From Corynebacterium renale (GTDB taxonomy: Bacteria > Actinomycetota > Actinomycetes > Mycobacteriales > Mycobacteriaceae): DNA of 64,000 nt. A program made the translations under genes and the position numbers. Positions 46,523 to 55,823 of this stretch are shown here, piece after piece. The first letter of the stretch is position 1; each line of letters opens with the position of its first letter. The stretch lies in assembly GCF_002563965.1 (NCBI RefSeq), contig NZ_PDJF01000001.1, positions 310,001-374,000 on the forward strand, in the 5' to 3' direction. Below the pieces are notes generated by a model. That model was not told where the DNA came from. It searched no databases and was given only the letters and a program-made list of their open reading frames with translations.

Positions 46523-47389
46523 CTAGTCCCCACGCTCCAGCGTTTCTAGCAGGTACTCCCCGTACCCTGATTTCTCCAGCTTCTGCGCCAACACGCGCAA
46601 CTCGTCCGAAGAGATGTAGCCCATCCTCCAGGCCACTTCTTCGGGCGAACCAATCTTCAGGCCCTGACGCTGCTCGATGGTCCGCACGAAGTCCCCGGCA
46701 GCCATGAGCAGGTCCACGGTCCCGGTATCCAACCATGCGGTCCCCCGGGGCAAGACCTCTACGTGCAGTTTGCCACGCCGCAGGTATTCATTATTGATGT
46801 CGGTGATTTCCAGTTCCCCGCGGGCGGAAGGCTCCAGGCCAGCAGCAATGTCGACGACCGAGTTGTCGTAGAAGTACAAGCCCGGGACCGCGTAGTTCGA
46901 GGCCGGGTGGGCTGGTTTTTCCTCCAACGCGGTGGCCAGACCGTCGGTAAAAGACACCACCCCGTAGGCCTCCGGGTTGGACACCCAGTACGCGAACACG
47001 GCTGCACCATCCACATCCGTGAACCGGCGCAGCTGAGTCCCCAGGCCGGCGCCGTAGAAAATATTGTCGCCAAGGACCAGAGCCACGGAATCATTGCCGA
47101 TGTGGTCGGCACCGATCCGGAAGGCGTCGGCAAGCCCCCGCGGGGCGTCCTGCTGCGCGTACGTGATGTGTACTCCCCACTGGGAGCCGTCGCCGAGCAA
47201 GCGCTCGAATTGGGCGCGGTCTTCCGGAGTGGTGATCACGAGGATGTCGCGGATACCCGCCAGCATGAGGGTGGTCAGCGGGTAGTAGACCATCGGTTTG
47301 TCGTAGACCGGGACCAACTGTTTGGACACGCCAAAAGTAATGGGCCATAGCCTGGACCCGGTGCCACCTGCGAGGATGATGCCCTTCAT
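46523..47389 (-). CDS. rmlA: glucose-1-phosphate thymidylyltransferase
   Basis: 288 residues, the first enzyme of dTDP-L-rhamnose synthesis. Nucleotide-binding motif [21 protein letters not shown], substrate residues in [12 protein letters not shown] and VLGDNIFYG are present. Its ATG overlaps the rmlC stop (TAATG). rmlB lies 3.6 kb away in the same orientation; rmlD is not in the window. Confidence 0.96.
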   Translation of the reverse strand: MKGIILAGGTGSRLWPITFGVSKQLVPVYDKPMVYYPLTTLMLAGIRDILVITTPEDRAQFERLLGDGSQWGVHITYAQQDAPRGLADAFRIGADHIGNDSVALVLGDNIFYGAGLGTQLRRFTDVDGAAVFAYWVSNPEAYGVVSFTDGLATALEEKPAHPASNYAVPGLYFYDNSVVDIAAGLEPSARGELEITDINNEYLRRGKLHVEVLPRGTAWLDTGTVDLLMAAGDFVRTIEQRQGLKIGSPEEVAWRMGYISSDELRVLAQKLEKSGYGEYLLETLERGD

Positions 47390-47991
47390 TAGTCCTCCTG
47401 GTTCGCCAGGACCCAGAAATCTTTGAGTTCCGCGTAGTGGCGGCGAGCGTCGTCGTGAGTTGGCACAGTGACCTCGGCGAGTGCGGGGGCAGTGCGATCC
47501 TTCTCAGAGAGGATATATTCCGCATCCGGCCACGGGACGGCGATCTGCTCGTCGAACGGGTTAATCGCGTGCTCGATCTCCGGCTGGTATTCGTGGGTGG
47601 TCAGGTAGACCACGGTGGAATCCTCCAGCGCCAGGAAACCGTGCGCGAAGCCGGATTCCAGGTACAACCCCTCCCGGTTTTCAGCGGACAACTCGACGGC
47701 GAAATGCTGCAGGTACGTCGGCGAGCCTTCGCGGATATCCACCGCTACGTCCCAGATCCGGCCCGCAACGCAGGTCACGTACTTGGCTTGCCCGGGCGGG
47801 ACGTCTGCGAAGTGCAGGCCCCGGATGGTGCCGCTTTTCGACGTCGACAAGTTCGCCTGCTGCAGGTCAAAAGGATAACCGGTGGCGTTTTCAAAGTCGC
47901 TGGCCTTGAACCATTCCAGGAAAGTGCCTCGGGAATCCTCGTGGACTGTGGGCTGGAAATGCAACAAACCATCAAGCGGTGCGGTAAACAT
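47389..47991 (-). CDS. rmlC: dTDP-4-dehydrorhamnose 3,5-epimerase
   Basis: 200 residues from the ATG at 47989-47991. Cupin fold with RmlC motifs [20 protein letters not shown] (catalytic His) and [12 protein letters not shown]. The C-terminus is longer than average but no RmlD (reductase) domain is attached, unlike the RmlCD fusions found in some corynebacteria. Rhamnose made here supplies the linker between peptidoglycan and arabinogalactan. Confidence 0.92.
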   Translation of the reverse strand: MFTAPLDGLLHFQPTVHEDSRGTFLEWFKASDFENATGYPFDLQQANLSTSKSGTIRGLHFADVPPGQAKYVTCVAGRIWDVAVDIREGSPTYLQHFAVELSAENREGLYLESGFAHGFLALEDSTVVYLTTHEYQPEIEHAINPFDEQIAVPWPDAEYILSEKDRTAPALAEVTVPTHDDARRHYAELKDFWVLANQED

Positions 47992-48039
47992 GACCCCAAT
48001 CGTAGCGCGTGCCCCCGACACCACTGTTCTAGAAGTGTT

Positions 48040-48783
48040 TTAGAGCGGGAATCCTTGGGCGCGCGCTGCTGCAATGGAGCCGTCTTGTGGCTTCGGTTCA
48101 GGGCCGAGCTGTTTCAGGATTTGGTTCGTGTAACTGTCCACGCGATTGTTCGCATCGCGCAGGTCGTAGTAGGTGGTCATGTCGGCGTCGTAATCCTTGA
48201 GCGCCTCCGTCCACGATTCGGGGCGCTGGTAACCGTTTTCCATGACGCGGAACTTCTTGGGCATCCGGGGCTTCAGTTGGGGGTCCTGGTTCGGCCAGCC
48301 GACGGTCAGGCCAACAACGGGGAACGTCAACTCGGGCAGGTCGAGCGCCTCGATGACCGCAGCGGTGTCATTGTGGATATTGCCCAGGTAATTCGCGCCC
48401 ATACCCAAAGATTCTGCAGCAACTACCACGTTTTGGGCCATGAGGCAGGCGTCGGTGAAACCTTCGACGAATACCTGCGGGCGCGCCACCCCGGCGCGGT
48501 CCCCGCCACGTTCCTCCAAGATCGCCGCGTGGCGGGCGCCGTCAATAATAAAGAGCAGGTATACGGGTGCGCGGCCCACGTATTCTTGCTTCCCGATTTC
48601 TGCGAGCCGGGCGCGTAGGCCGGGGTCGGTGACCCGAATAATGCTCGCATGCTGCAGGCCGCGCGAGGATGCGGTGTGCATGGCGACGTCGAAAAGCACC
48701 CCTAGCTGTTCGTCCGTGACCGGTTGGTCGGTGAACTCGCGGATGGTGCGGTGGCCTAGTTGCGTTTCAATGGTCTGATTCAT
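48040..48783 (-). CDS. NADPH-dependent FMN oxidoreductase, nitroreductase family
   Basis: 247 residues from the ATG at 48781-48783. NfsA/FRP-like: N-terminal HRTIREFTDQPVTDEQL, ASSRGLQHASIIRV, and GLTVGWPNQDPQLKPRMPK near the C-terminus. FMN binding and NADPH-driven two-electron reduction of nitro compounds, quinones or flavin are typical. Single gene; physiological substrate unknown. Confidence 0.88.
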   Translation of the reverse strand: MNQTIETQLGHRTIREFTDQPVTDEQLGVLFDVAMHTASSRGLQHASIIRVTDPGLRARLAEIGKQEYVGRAPVYLLFIIDGARHAAILEERGGDRAGVARPQVFVEGFTDACLMAQNVVVAAESLGMGANYLGNIHNDTAAVIEALDLPELTFPVVGLTVGWPNQDPQLKPRMPKKFRVMENGYQRPESWTEALKDYDADMTTYYDLRDANNRVDSYTNQILKQLGPEPKPQDGSIAAARAQGFPL

Positions 48784-48851
48784 GCCCGCAAGTGTACAGA
48801 CGTTCGAACACTTTGTCGCGCGTGTCTGCCCCCTGTGCCACACTGCCCTCC

Positions 48852-49697
48852 ATGACACACACAATCGCTGTAATTCGCCATACAACCGTCCTGGACAATC
48901 ACCACATCATCGTCACCGCCATCGATGGCGATCTGGCTGGTGTCGTGGTTTTTGAAAGTGAATTGTCCACCCAGGAACTGCTTATCGACGCCTTCCTGAG
49001 CTTCTGGAGCACCGCCCACCAGAACGGGGCCACGGTCTATATCAACGATGCAACCGTGCGCCACGTTTTAGCCACCTCATCCCTGGAGAATTTATGCGTG
49101 CGCGACGTAGTCACCGGGGACATGCTGCGGGAAACCGACTACGTTGCGCACTCCGCGCTTGCGGCCGTCCGCGAAGATATGCAGACGGCTACCGCGCACC
49201 ACGAACCACGGCGGGATTCGTTGGTGGTCGCTACCGATGCTTCGCGTGGTAACCGCCGCAGCACGGGCATAGCGCTGGCGACCGATCACGGCGTAGTCCA
49301 AGCACACGTTATTGAGGCTTCATCGAGCCACGAAGGCGAATTCGCAGCTGTTGCGATGGCCGTGCGCCGATACGCCGGCAAGCTTTCTCACCTGGAAATT
49401 CTTACTGACTCCCGTGTCGTGGCGCGCGCCCTGTCCGGTGAGGATGACCGCTGCCACGGCCCACGCCGCTTGGAGTGTATGGAACTGGTCCGCCTTGCGC
49501 GCGAACACACAACAATCACGGTCCGGTGGGTACGCGGGCATAACGGTCACGTACTCAACGAAGTAGCTAACCGGGCCGCAATTGCTGCGCGCCGGTGCCA
49601 CGAATTCGGCACCGGGAACCTGGGATACTTCCTCGAAGGCTTGCGTGCAGAACTGCGCGCCTGCCTAGCCGGTGCGGAATACGTGCTCGCAGCCTAA
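48852..49697 (+). CDS. RNase H-fold protein with extra N-terminal domain
   Basis: 281 residues from the ATG at 48852 (no clear ribosome site). The C-terminal half (about 118-255) is an RNase HI-type fold with VVATDASRG (first Asp), HEGEFAAV (Glu), ILTDSRVVAR (second Asp) and WVRGHNGHVLNEVANRAA. The fourth acidic residue of RNase HI, usually Asp in the last motif, is Asn here. The N-terminal ~115 residues match no domain I know. Could act on RNA:DNA hybrids; activity uncertain. Confidence 0.8.
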   Translation: MTHTIAVIRHTTVLDNHHIIVTAIDGDLAGVVVFESELSTQELLIDAFLSFWSTAHQNGATVYINDATVRHVLATSSLENLCVRDVVTGDMLRETDYVAHSALAAVREDMQTATAHHEPRRDSLVVATDASRGNRRSTGIALATDHGVVQAHVIEASSSHEGEFAAVAMAVRRYAGKLSHLEILTDSRVVARALSGEDDRCHGPRRLECMELVRLAREHTTITVRWVRGHNGHVLNEVANRAAIAARRCHEFGTGNLGYFLEGLRAELRACLAGAEYVLAA

Positions 49698-49720
49698 ACG
49701 GATGTGCCACGATGGTTGCT

Positions 49721-50536
49721 ATGAATTCCCCGCTACAGTTCTTCGAAGTCGATGTCTTTTCCACCGGCCCGTTCACCGGGAACCCGCTGGCTGTCATCGT
49801 GGGTGCCGACGCCCTCTCCACCGAGGAGATGCACCGCATCGCCGCGTGGACGAACTTCTCCGAAACCACGTTCCTGCTTAAGCCAACAGACCCCGCCGCC
49901 GACTACCGGGTACGCATCTTCACCCCGGTGGAAGAATTCCCCTTCGCCGGCCACCCGACCTTAGGCTCGGCGCGGGCGTGGCTTGCCGCCGGTGGCGTGC
50001 CAGCCCGCGACGATATCCTGGTCCAGGAATGCGGAGTGGGCCTTGTCAACGTCTCCCGGCAGGGCGATACCCTCGCCTTCGCCACTCCCCCACTGCAGAA
50101 AAGTGGCCCACTGCCAGAGGAAGAAGTCCAGGCGATCGCCTCTGAATTCCAGTTGGAACCCGAGGAGATCATCGACGCCGCCTGGGGCGACAACGGCCCC
50201 GGATGGCGGCTAATCCAGGTACGCGACCAAGACACCCTGCGCCGACTACGCGGGCCACGGGACCACAAGGTCGGGTTCGTAGCCCTTACCCCAGACCAAC
50301 CACATACCTACGAAGTCCGCGCCTTCACCACCACCTTCGAAGACCCCGTCACCGGAAGCCTCAACGGCTCTATGGCCCAATGGTTACGCGAACGGGGCCT
50401 CGTCCCCGACACGTACACCGTCGCCCAAGGTCACAACGTAGGCCGCGCCGGAGAAGTGCACATCACCGACGACGGCCACGACATCTGGGTCGGCGGCCAA
50501 GCCAACATACAGGTCAGGGGTGAAATCCAGGTTTAG
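49721..50536 (+). CDS. PhzF-family isomerase-like protein
   Basis: 271 residues from the ATG at 49721 (an ATG at 49712 is also possible). Diaminopimelate-epimerase-like two-domain fold of the PhzF family: FFEVDVFSTGPFTGNPLAVI, NFSETTFLL with the catalytic Glu, FPFAGHPTLGSA and EDPVTGSLNGSMAQWL. Substrate unknown. It overlaps the convergent 2H phosphoesterase gene at the stop codons. Confidence 0.9.
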   Translation: MNSPLQFFEVDVFSTGPFTGNPLAVIVGADALSTEEMHRIAAWTNFSETTFLLKPTDPAADYRVRIFTPVEEFPFAGHPTLGSARAWLAAGGVPARDDILVQECGVGLVNVSRQGDTLAFATPPLQKSGPLPEEEVQAIASEFQLEPEEIIDAAWGDNGPGWRLIQVRDQDTLRRLRGPRDHKVGFVALTPDQPHTYEVRAFTTTFEDPVTGSLNGSMAQWLRERGLVPDTYTVAQGHNVGRAGEVHITDDGHDIWVGGQANIQVRGEIQV

Positions 50537-51030
50537 TTCAGCTCACGCAACGTATCCGTGCGGGAACTCCACACCACCGCACGCGCAACGTGTAGGTCGC
50601 GAAAATGCCCACTAGTCACCTCATCCAACGCGGCCACATACTCGCCTACCATCGCGCGCGGTAAGCGCAGGCCTACCGTGATGTGCGGAATCCAATCCGT
50701 CACATGCGTATCTGGGTTCGCGGCCGCAAGTTCCCTGGCGGCGGCGTGGAGGGCCGGAGGGGCGTCGAGAAGCCAGGACACCGTCTGCTTCGATTTCGTG
50801 CCAAAGATTGCCACCCCACTGCGCCGCACCGTTAACGGCAGCAACGGCGGCAGGAGTTCCTGCGCCAACCGCACCACGGATTCGGGCATGACCGTCGCGA
50901 ACGTCATCGTGATGTGCGGGGTCTGCTGCTGCGGTGGGAAACCGCGTTCGGCCAGCTCAGCGAATACCTCGCGGACATAATCCTCCTGCTCCGGAACGAG
51001 GCGCAACAGAATATTGTCCGGAGAGACCAC
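50533..51030 (-). CDS. 2'-5' RNA ligase-like 2H phosphoesterase
   Basis: 165 residues with the two HxTx motifs of the 2H superfamily (HITMTF near residue 39 and HITVGL near 117). Members open 2',3'-cyclic phosphates or join 2'-5' bonds. The GTG start overlaps the rmlB stop (TAGTG), so the two are translationally coupled. An RtcB ligase, which uses cyclic-phosphate ends, lies elsewhere in the window, but no direct link is shown. Confidence 0.87.
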   Translation of the reverse strand: MVSPDNILLRLVPEQEDYVREVFAELAERGFPPQQQTPHITMTFATVMPESVVRLAQELLPPLLPLTVRRSGVAIFGTKSKQTVSWLLDAPPALHAAARELAAANPDTHVTDWIPHITVGLRLPRAMVGEYVAALDEVTSGHFRDLHVARAVVWSSRTDTLRELN

Positions 51031-52055
51031 TACAGCGGCCTTTCACCCTTGGTGTAAAACGCCTCCGAGGCGGCGAAGGACGCCTCCCACCACTGCTGAT
51101 TTTCCCGGTACCAATCGATCGTGGCAGCCAGCCCAGAGGCAAAGTCGTGGCGTGGGCGCCACCCCAGCTCCCGGGTCGACGCCGGGTCGATAGCGTAGCG
51201 ACGGTCGTGGCCTGGGCGGTCAGTCACGTGCACAAAATCTTCAGCGTCGCGCCCAAACGCCCGGTTAAGATCGCGGACTACGTCAATGTTAGAACGCTCC
51301 CCATCAGCACCGATGAGGTACGTGTGGCCGATCTCGCCACGCTCAATGATTGTCCAGACGGCATCGTTGTGGTCATCAACGTGGATCCAGTCGCGCACAT
51401 TATCGCCCGCCCCGTACAGGCGCGGCGCCTCCCCCGCAAGCAGCAGCAGAATCTGGCGCGGTATGAACTTCTCCGGGTGCTGGAACGGCCCATAGTTGTT
51501 AGAACAGTTACTGATTGTGGCGCGCACCCCGAAACTACGCACGTAGGCGCGCACGAAGTGGTCGCTGGAGGCCTTCGAAGCCGAATACGGTGAGGACGGC
51601 CGGTACGGGGTCTCCGGGGTGAACCGTTCCGGCGAATCTACAGCGAGGTCGCCGAAGACTTCGTCGGTGGAGATGTGGTGGAAGCGCACGTCGTGGGTCC
51701 GGCAGGCGTCGAGAAGCGCAACAGTGCCGTCGACGTTGGTGCGGACGAATGCCAGCGGGTCGGCCAGCGATCGGTCATTGTGGGACTCGGCGGCGAAGTG
51801 CACAACCAGGTCCGCAGCCCCGACCAGCTTATCGACGACCTCCCGGTCACACACGTCCCCCGTGACCACAGTGAGCCGGGCCTGCTGGTCGGCGGGTAGC
51901 CCCTGCAGGGACGCCGGGTTCGCCGCGTACGTGAACGCGTCCAAGACCGTGACGTGGACGCCCGGGCGGGTGGCCAGGGTGCGGCGGACAAAGTTGGCCC
52001 CAATAAAACCAGCGCCCCCTGTGACCAGGACGCGCTGTACTTCGGTGTGCTGCAT
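51030..52055 (-). CDS. rmlB: dTDP-glucose 4,6-dehydratase
   Basis: 341 residues. Short-chain dehydrogenase with VLVTGGAGFIGANFVRR, ISTDEVFGDL (catalytic Asp-Glu), and YSASKASSDHFVRAY (YxxxK). It makes dTDP-4-keto-6-deoxyglucose, which RmlC then epimerises. It starts 11 bp after the ccsB stop and overlaps the 2H phosphoesterase gene. Confidence 0.96.
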   Translation of the reverse strand: MQHTEVQRVLVTGGAGFIGANFVRRTLATRPGVHVTVLDAFTYAANPASLQGLPADQQARLTVVTGDVCDREVVDKLVGAADLVVHFAAESHNDRSLADPLAFVRTNVDGTVALLDACRTHDVRFHHISTDEVFGDLAVDSPERFTPETPYRPSSPYSASKASSDHFVRAYVRSFGVRATISNCSNNYGPFQHPEKFIPRQILLLLAGEAPRLYGAGDNVRDWIHVDDHNDAVWTIIERGEIGHTYLIGADGERSNIDVVRDLNRAFGRDAEDFVHVTDRPGHDRRYAIDPASTRELGWRPRHDFASGLAATIDWYRENQQWWEASFAASEAFYTKGERPL

Positions 52056-52066
52056 AGTGCCTAAGA

Positions 52067-53068
52067 CTAGTTCAATCCGGCGTAGGAGTGCAGACCAGAG
52101 ACCACCATGTTGATGAAGAAGAGGTTAAAAATCATCGTCGCTAACGCGATCACATTGATCCAGGCGGCGCCAACCTTCCAACCGGCAGTCGCGCGGGCGT
52201 GCAGGTAGGCAGCGTAGAGAACCCAGGTGATGAAGGAGACGGTTTCCTTCGGGTCCCACCCCCACGGGCGGCCCCACGCGGCCTCCGCCCAAATGGCGCC
52301 CAGGATGATGCCCACGCCGAGTGTCGGCAAGGTGATGACGGCCAGCTTGTAGGCAATATTGTCCAATTTCGTCGCGGTAGGAAGCGGACGGGCAACTGAC
52401 CCGAAGAAGCCATGCTCCTTGCCCTTGGGCTGCCATACACGCAGCAGGAAGAGGAGGGAGAAGACGCCAGACACCAGGCCCACGGCCGCGCCGATGGACA
52501 CGGTGGAAACGTGGATGGGGAGCCAGTAGGAGCGTAGCGCCGGCACGGTCGGAGCGGATTCCGCGTACAAAACGGTTCCGCCCAAGAACATGAGGATCAA
52601 GACGGGAACCAGGACCCACGGCCACATGACGCGCTGGTGGCGACGCTGCAGGACAATCGCCGCAGTAATCATGGTGACCGCGGTAATGCCCATGACATAT
52701 TCGTACATGTTGCCCAGCGGGAAACGGCCAGCAGACAAACCACGGCCCGCAAACGCAGTGACGTGCAAGATGATGCCCAGCCACGCGAGCGACTGCGTGG
52801 CCCCCATCCACTTGTCAGCCTTGGCCTCATCGACCGCGATACTTTCTGCGGTGACCGGGGCCGCGTCATCTTCATCACGCTCCAGGACCGCGACACCACC
52901 ACCCGCAGACACGGAGACGGATTCTTTCAGCCGTGCGCGGTCGCGGATAACGGTTTGCGCCTTGACGTACGCGTACAAGGAAATAAGCAACGCGACGAGG
53001 TACACCAGCACAGCACCCTGGAAGGCGATGTCAGAGATGTTGGCCCAATCTTGATTTACCGGCATCAT
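52067..53068 (-). CDS. ccsB: cytochrome c biogenesis protein CcsB (CcsA/CcsB heme-handling family)
   Basis: 333 residues with about eight membrane helices and the tryptophan-rich heme motif WGRPWGWDPKETVSF. With ResB it forms the system II cytochrome c synthase that moves heme across the membrane and attaches it to CxxCH. In related genomes it follows resB directly; here 2.7 kb with two other genes separates them. Confidence 0.94.
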   Translation of the reverse strand: MMPVNQDWANISDIAFQGAVLVYLVALLISLYAYVKAQTVIRDRARLKESVSVSAGGGVAVLERDEDDAAPVTAESIAVDEAKADKWMGATQSLAWLGIILHVTAFAGRGLSAGRFPLGNMYEYVMGITAVTMITAAIVLQRRHQRVMWPWVLVPVLILMFLGGTVLYAESAPTVPALRSYWLPIHVSTVSIGAAVGLVSGVFSLLFLLRVWQPKGKEHGFFGSVARPLPTATKLDNIAYKLAVITLPTLGVGIILGAIWAEAAWGRPWGWDPKETVSFITWVLYAAYLHARATAGWKVGAAWINVIALATMIFNLFFINMVVSGLHSYAGLN

Positions 53069-53183
53069 AAGCGCTTACCTTACCTGTTTTTGCCACGTGC
53101 GTGAACCTACCCCTACCCACATCAACCACCTGGCCGACCCCACGTCCTCCCCTGTTGTCGGGGGTGTATGGAAGAATTCAACC

Positions 53184-53936
53184 ATGACTACTCATTTCTG
53201 GCAGTCCCTGGGTTGGCTTCCTGACTTCGACGACAACGCCGCGCTCCTCGACACGGTGGATGTACTCGCTTTCGATCGCGTGGAGGACCCGGTGGCGGGT
53301 ATCGCGCGGTGGGCTATCTACCCGGACCCGAGTGGGGCGAACATGGGCTACTTCATCACTGCCGACGGCACCCCGGCGTCCACGTTTTCACTGCGCTCCC
53401 CATATGCGGTCACAGCGATGGCCACCCCATTAGGTGTAGGCATCGTAGAGGCCGAGCTTCTTGACAACGAAGGGGAAACGATCACCAAGATCCTGGTCGG
53501 AGTAGACGACCCCATGTACTTCAGCACTGCCGGAATCGCGGAGCTTCGTATCGGGGCGCTAGCCGACGAGGTACGCGTCTTCGACACTGTCGACGAATGG
53601 CGCGCCACCCAGAAGCCAGCGGTCCTCGATGATGGGCAGGAGGTCTACATCGGCCCAGGTTTCATCGCGAGCCCGTGGCTGTTTGAACTCGCCGGCAACT
53701 CTTCGGCTATCGACGACGCCAACCCCATCGCCGTCCTCAACGGTGAATGCAGCGCAGTAGAACTGCGCACCAATAAACTCACTGGCAAGTCGTGGTACTA
53801 CGTGGAAATCGACTGCGGTTTCCCACTGTCCGTTGCGCTGCCGGGGAATGTGTCCCCGGCACCGCACGTGGGCAGCGTCATTGACGGTTCTGCGTTTCTC
53901 ACCGCGAGCACCGGCGCCTGGTACCACTCTATATAA
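53184..53936 (+). CDS. conserved-looking soluble protein of unknown function
   Basis: 250 residues from the ATG at 53184 (GGAAG nine bases upstream). No signal peptide or membrane helix; acidic, rich in Asp and Ala. No family is recognised. Divergent from ccsB and facing the Schlafen-like gene, 11 bp before the first 77-bp direct repeat. It may belong to the same inserted segment or be a resident gene. Confidence 0.65.
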   Translation: MTTHFWQSLGWLPDFDDNAALLDTVDVLAFDRVEDPVAGIARWAIYPDPSGANMGYFITADGTPASTFSLRSPYAVTAMATPLGVGIVEAELLDNEGETITKILVGVDDPMYFSTAGIAELRIGALADEVRVFDTVDEWRATQKPAVLDDGQEVYIGPGFIASPWLFELAGNSSAIDDANPIAVLNGECSAVELRTNKLTGKSWYYVEIDCGFPLSVALPGNVSPAPHVGSVIDGSAFLTASTGAWYHSI

Positions 53937-53947
53937 ACAGTCCTGAA

Positions 53948-54024
53948 CTGCACTTTGTTAGATTAGACACTGCTAATCTAACACGGTTGCGTCAAAAGTG
54001 GAGATGCGTGACAGATTAGCGGAG
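53948..54024. repeat. 77-bp direct repeat, copy 1 (3' side of the Schlafen-like gene)
   Basis: Begins CTGCACTTTGTTAGATTAGA and ends AGATTAGCGGAG. 74 of 77 bases equal the copy at 55742-55818; all three differences fall in the loop of an internal hairpin (TTAGATTAG/CTAATCTAA). The last two codons and the stop of the gene at 54016-55737 lie inside this copy. Confidence 0.92.
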
Positions 54025-55737
54025 ACGGTATTGGGTGGAGCGCCCTGCTCCTACTTTCTCAATGATGCCGTCGTCGAGAAGCATGTCAATCCCCTTGGTG
54101 GCGGTTCCTCGCGACACTCCGCATAACTCCATAATGTCGCTGGTCGCAAGATTACCGACCTGCTGCAGCCACTCCAGTGCGACTTTTCGCATTTCCTCAG
54201 TATCCGTCGACCGGTACGGAAGTTGCCCGGCTTCTCCAAGAAGCTCGCGCGCCGCCGCGCCAAATCGCCACACCGAGTTGTACCGTTCGACAAGCGGAAT
54301 GCCTTCTACCGTGGTCTGCTCGGCAGCCTCCAGCGCATTCCGGGCGGAAACGACACTATCTACCTGGAGGCCCCGCGCAACCGCCATTTCCGTCACGAAG
54401 GCGCGTGACAAGAGCAGGTACACAATGATCGCAATGCGATAATCGCGCTGCCGGGGCTCAGGGACAATCCGCGCCATTAAGTCGATGACCGGTAAGACAG
54501 GCAGTCCACCGACCAGTTCCGTTTCCACGAAAGGTCCCGCGACCTCGGTGATAGTTGGCGGTCGGTGCCCCAGCGCAATCATTGACTGGTACATGCGATC
54601 CACCCCGACGCCTTGTTTATCCACTAGGCCGATGGCTCGGTACAAATCAGCAAGCGCTGGATAGCGCGCGGCGCGATTGCTTAAAACATTGTCGGCGGTA
54701 ATAGCCGCCGGGAAACCTCCGGGACTACGCACAATGAGTGTGCTGTCGAGATCAACCCAGCGCACGTCGACAGGCTCACTCCGGTTCCAGTCACGGTGGA
54801 TCATCGCATTAAGCAGAGCTTCACGCACCGCACTGTGAGGGATCTGCGGGATGTGTCGATGTACAAACCCTTTTTCCACAGTGGTGTTTTTGTTTACTAC
54901 CCCAAGTGCCTGATCGATGCGGTCGAGCTGCTCTAATGCTGATGTTCCAGGGTCCCCTACCACTCGATTTATGATCTGGCCTCCGAACACATCGAACACA
55001 GTAAGTTCGATCACCGTAGCGGGAAGTGCGGTAAAAAGTAATGCTCCCGCTTCGGTAAGTGTCTTCTGCGAACCCAGCGCACCGATGCGGATCAAAACCT
55101 CTTCGGCGGTCAGCTCCGCTGCATCAGGCAAAGACCGTCTCACTACCTCGATTGCTCCGGCTCGAACCTCGCCGAGGCCGATGTCGGTGGGTTGCGCCAT
55201 CTCGTCGTAAACGCGCTGTTCACGGCGATATTCCCACCACTGCGAACGATCAACCGCGGTGCATGCATCACCGACTCGCCACCGCAACCGGCCATGAGTA
55301 TCCTCAACCGGCTCCGCTGCGGGGGCTACATAAATGACAAGAAGACGCTGGCCTTCGACGTGCTTTACGACGATATCCGGTGCCACATCAACGGCTTCAT
55401 AAATTCTGCGACGCAGCCAATCACGATCCAGCTCCGTACCGATGAGTAGACCCGTTTTATCTTCTACCCCCAGGATGAGCGCCCCACCCTCTGGCGAGTT
55501 CGCCATGCACGCGACTTCATCGGCAAGTTTTGTCGCCGCAACAGGATTTTCTGGACGGCCGGGCTCAATCGTCGAGCCGTTGCGCCGGCCAGCCTCCTCC
55601 TTGAAATCTACGCGTTGCGTTTCAGTGGTTTTCTGCAAGCGGCCACCCGCAGCAGAAGCGAGGATTTCTTCAACCTCGTCCTGCAGCACGGTTTTGTTCC
55701 ATTTTCCACCGAACATCGCAGCACTCATGACATGCAC
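54016..55737 (-). CDS. Schlafen AlbA_2-domain ATP-binding regulator-like protein
   Basis: 573 residues. The AlbA_2/Schlafen domain lies at about 35-150 (ETQRVDFKEEAG, CMANSPEGGALILGVED), a HATPase-like region at about 310-420 (HSAVREALLNAMIHRDWN, RSPGGFPAAITADN, KQGVGVDRMYQSM), and a C-terminal winged helix at about 515-573 (TSDIMELCGVSRGTATKGID). This is the RecG-related/putative DNA-binding family found in many mobile regions and some defence loci. It lies between 77-bp direct repeats, one in its 5' region and one over its stop, and its presence interrupts the resB-ccsB order. Confidence 0.85.
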   Translation of the reverse strand: MHVMSAAMFGGKWNKTVLQDEVEEILASAAGGRLQKTTETQRVDFKEEAGRRNGSTIEPGRPENPVAATKLADEVACMANSPEGGALILGVEDKTGLLIGTELDRDWLRRRIYEAVDVAPDIVVKHVEGQRLLVIYVAPAAEPVEDTHGRLRWRVGDACTAVDRSQWWEYRREQRVYDEMAQPTDIGLGEVRAGAIEVVRRSLPDAAELTAEEVLIRIGALGSQKTLTEAGALLFTALPATVIELTVFDVFGGQIINRVVGDPGTSALEQLDRIDQALGVVNKNTTVEKGFVHRHIPQIPHSAVREALLNAMIHRDWNRSEPVDVRWVDLDSTLIVRSPGGFPAAITADNVLSNRAARYPALADLYRAIGLVDKQGVGVDRMYQSMIALGHRPPTITEVAGPFVETELVGGLPVLPVIDLMARIVPEPRQRDYRIAIIVYLLLSRAFVTEMAVARGLQVDSVVSARNALEAAEQTTVEGIPLVERYNSVWRFGAAARELLGEAGQLPYRSTDTEEMRKVALEWLQQVGNLATSDIMELCGVSRGTATKGIDMLLDDGIIEKVGAGRSTQYRLR

Positions 55738-55741
55738 CTAC

Positions 55742-55818
55742 CTGCACTTTGTTAGATTAGACCCCTCTAATCTAACACGGTTGCGTCAAAAGTGGAGATG
55801 CGTGACAGATTAGCGGAG
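55742..55818. repeat. 77-bp direct repeat, copy 2 (promoter side)
   Basis: Starts 5 bp upstream of the Schlafen-like ATG and ends 5 bp before the resB stop. Contains TTAGATTAGA/TCTAATCTAA (10-bp arms, 4-base loop) and, on the minus strand, a TTGACG that could be a -35. Acts as the likely promoter/operator region of the gene. Confidence 0.92.
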
Positions 55819-55823
55819 GTCCG

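Noticed and set aside
47389-47991. RmlCD fusion
   Set aside because: Only the epimerase cupin is present; no reductase domain follows before the stop.
53951-53981. DtxR box
   Set aside because: Half-sites look similar but the spacing (6 and 4 bases) does not fit the 19-bp DtxR operator.
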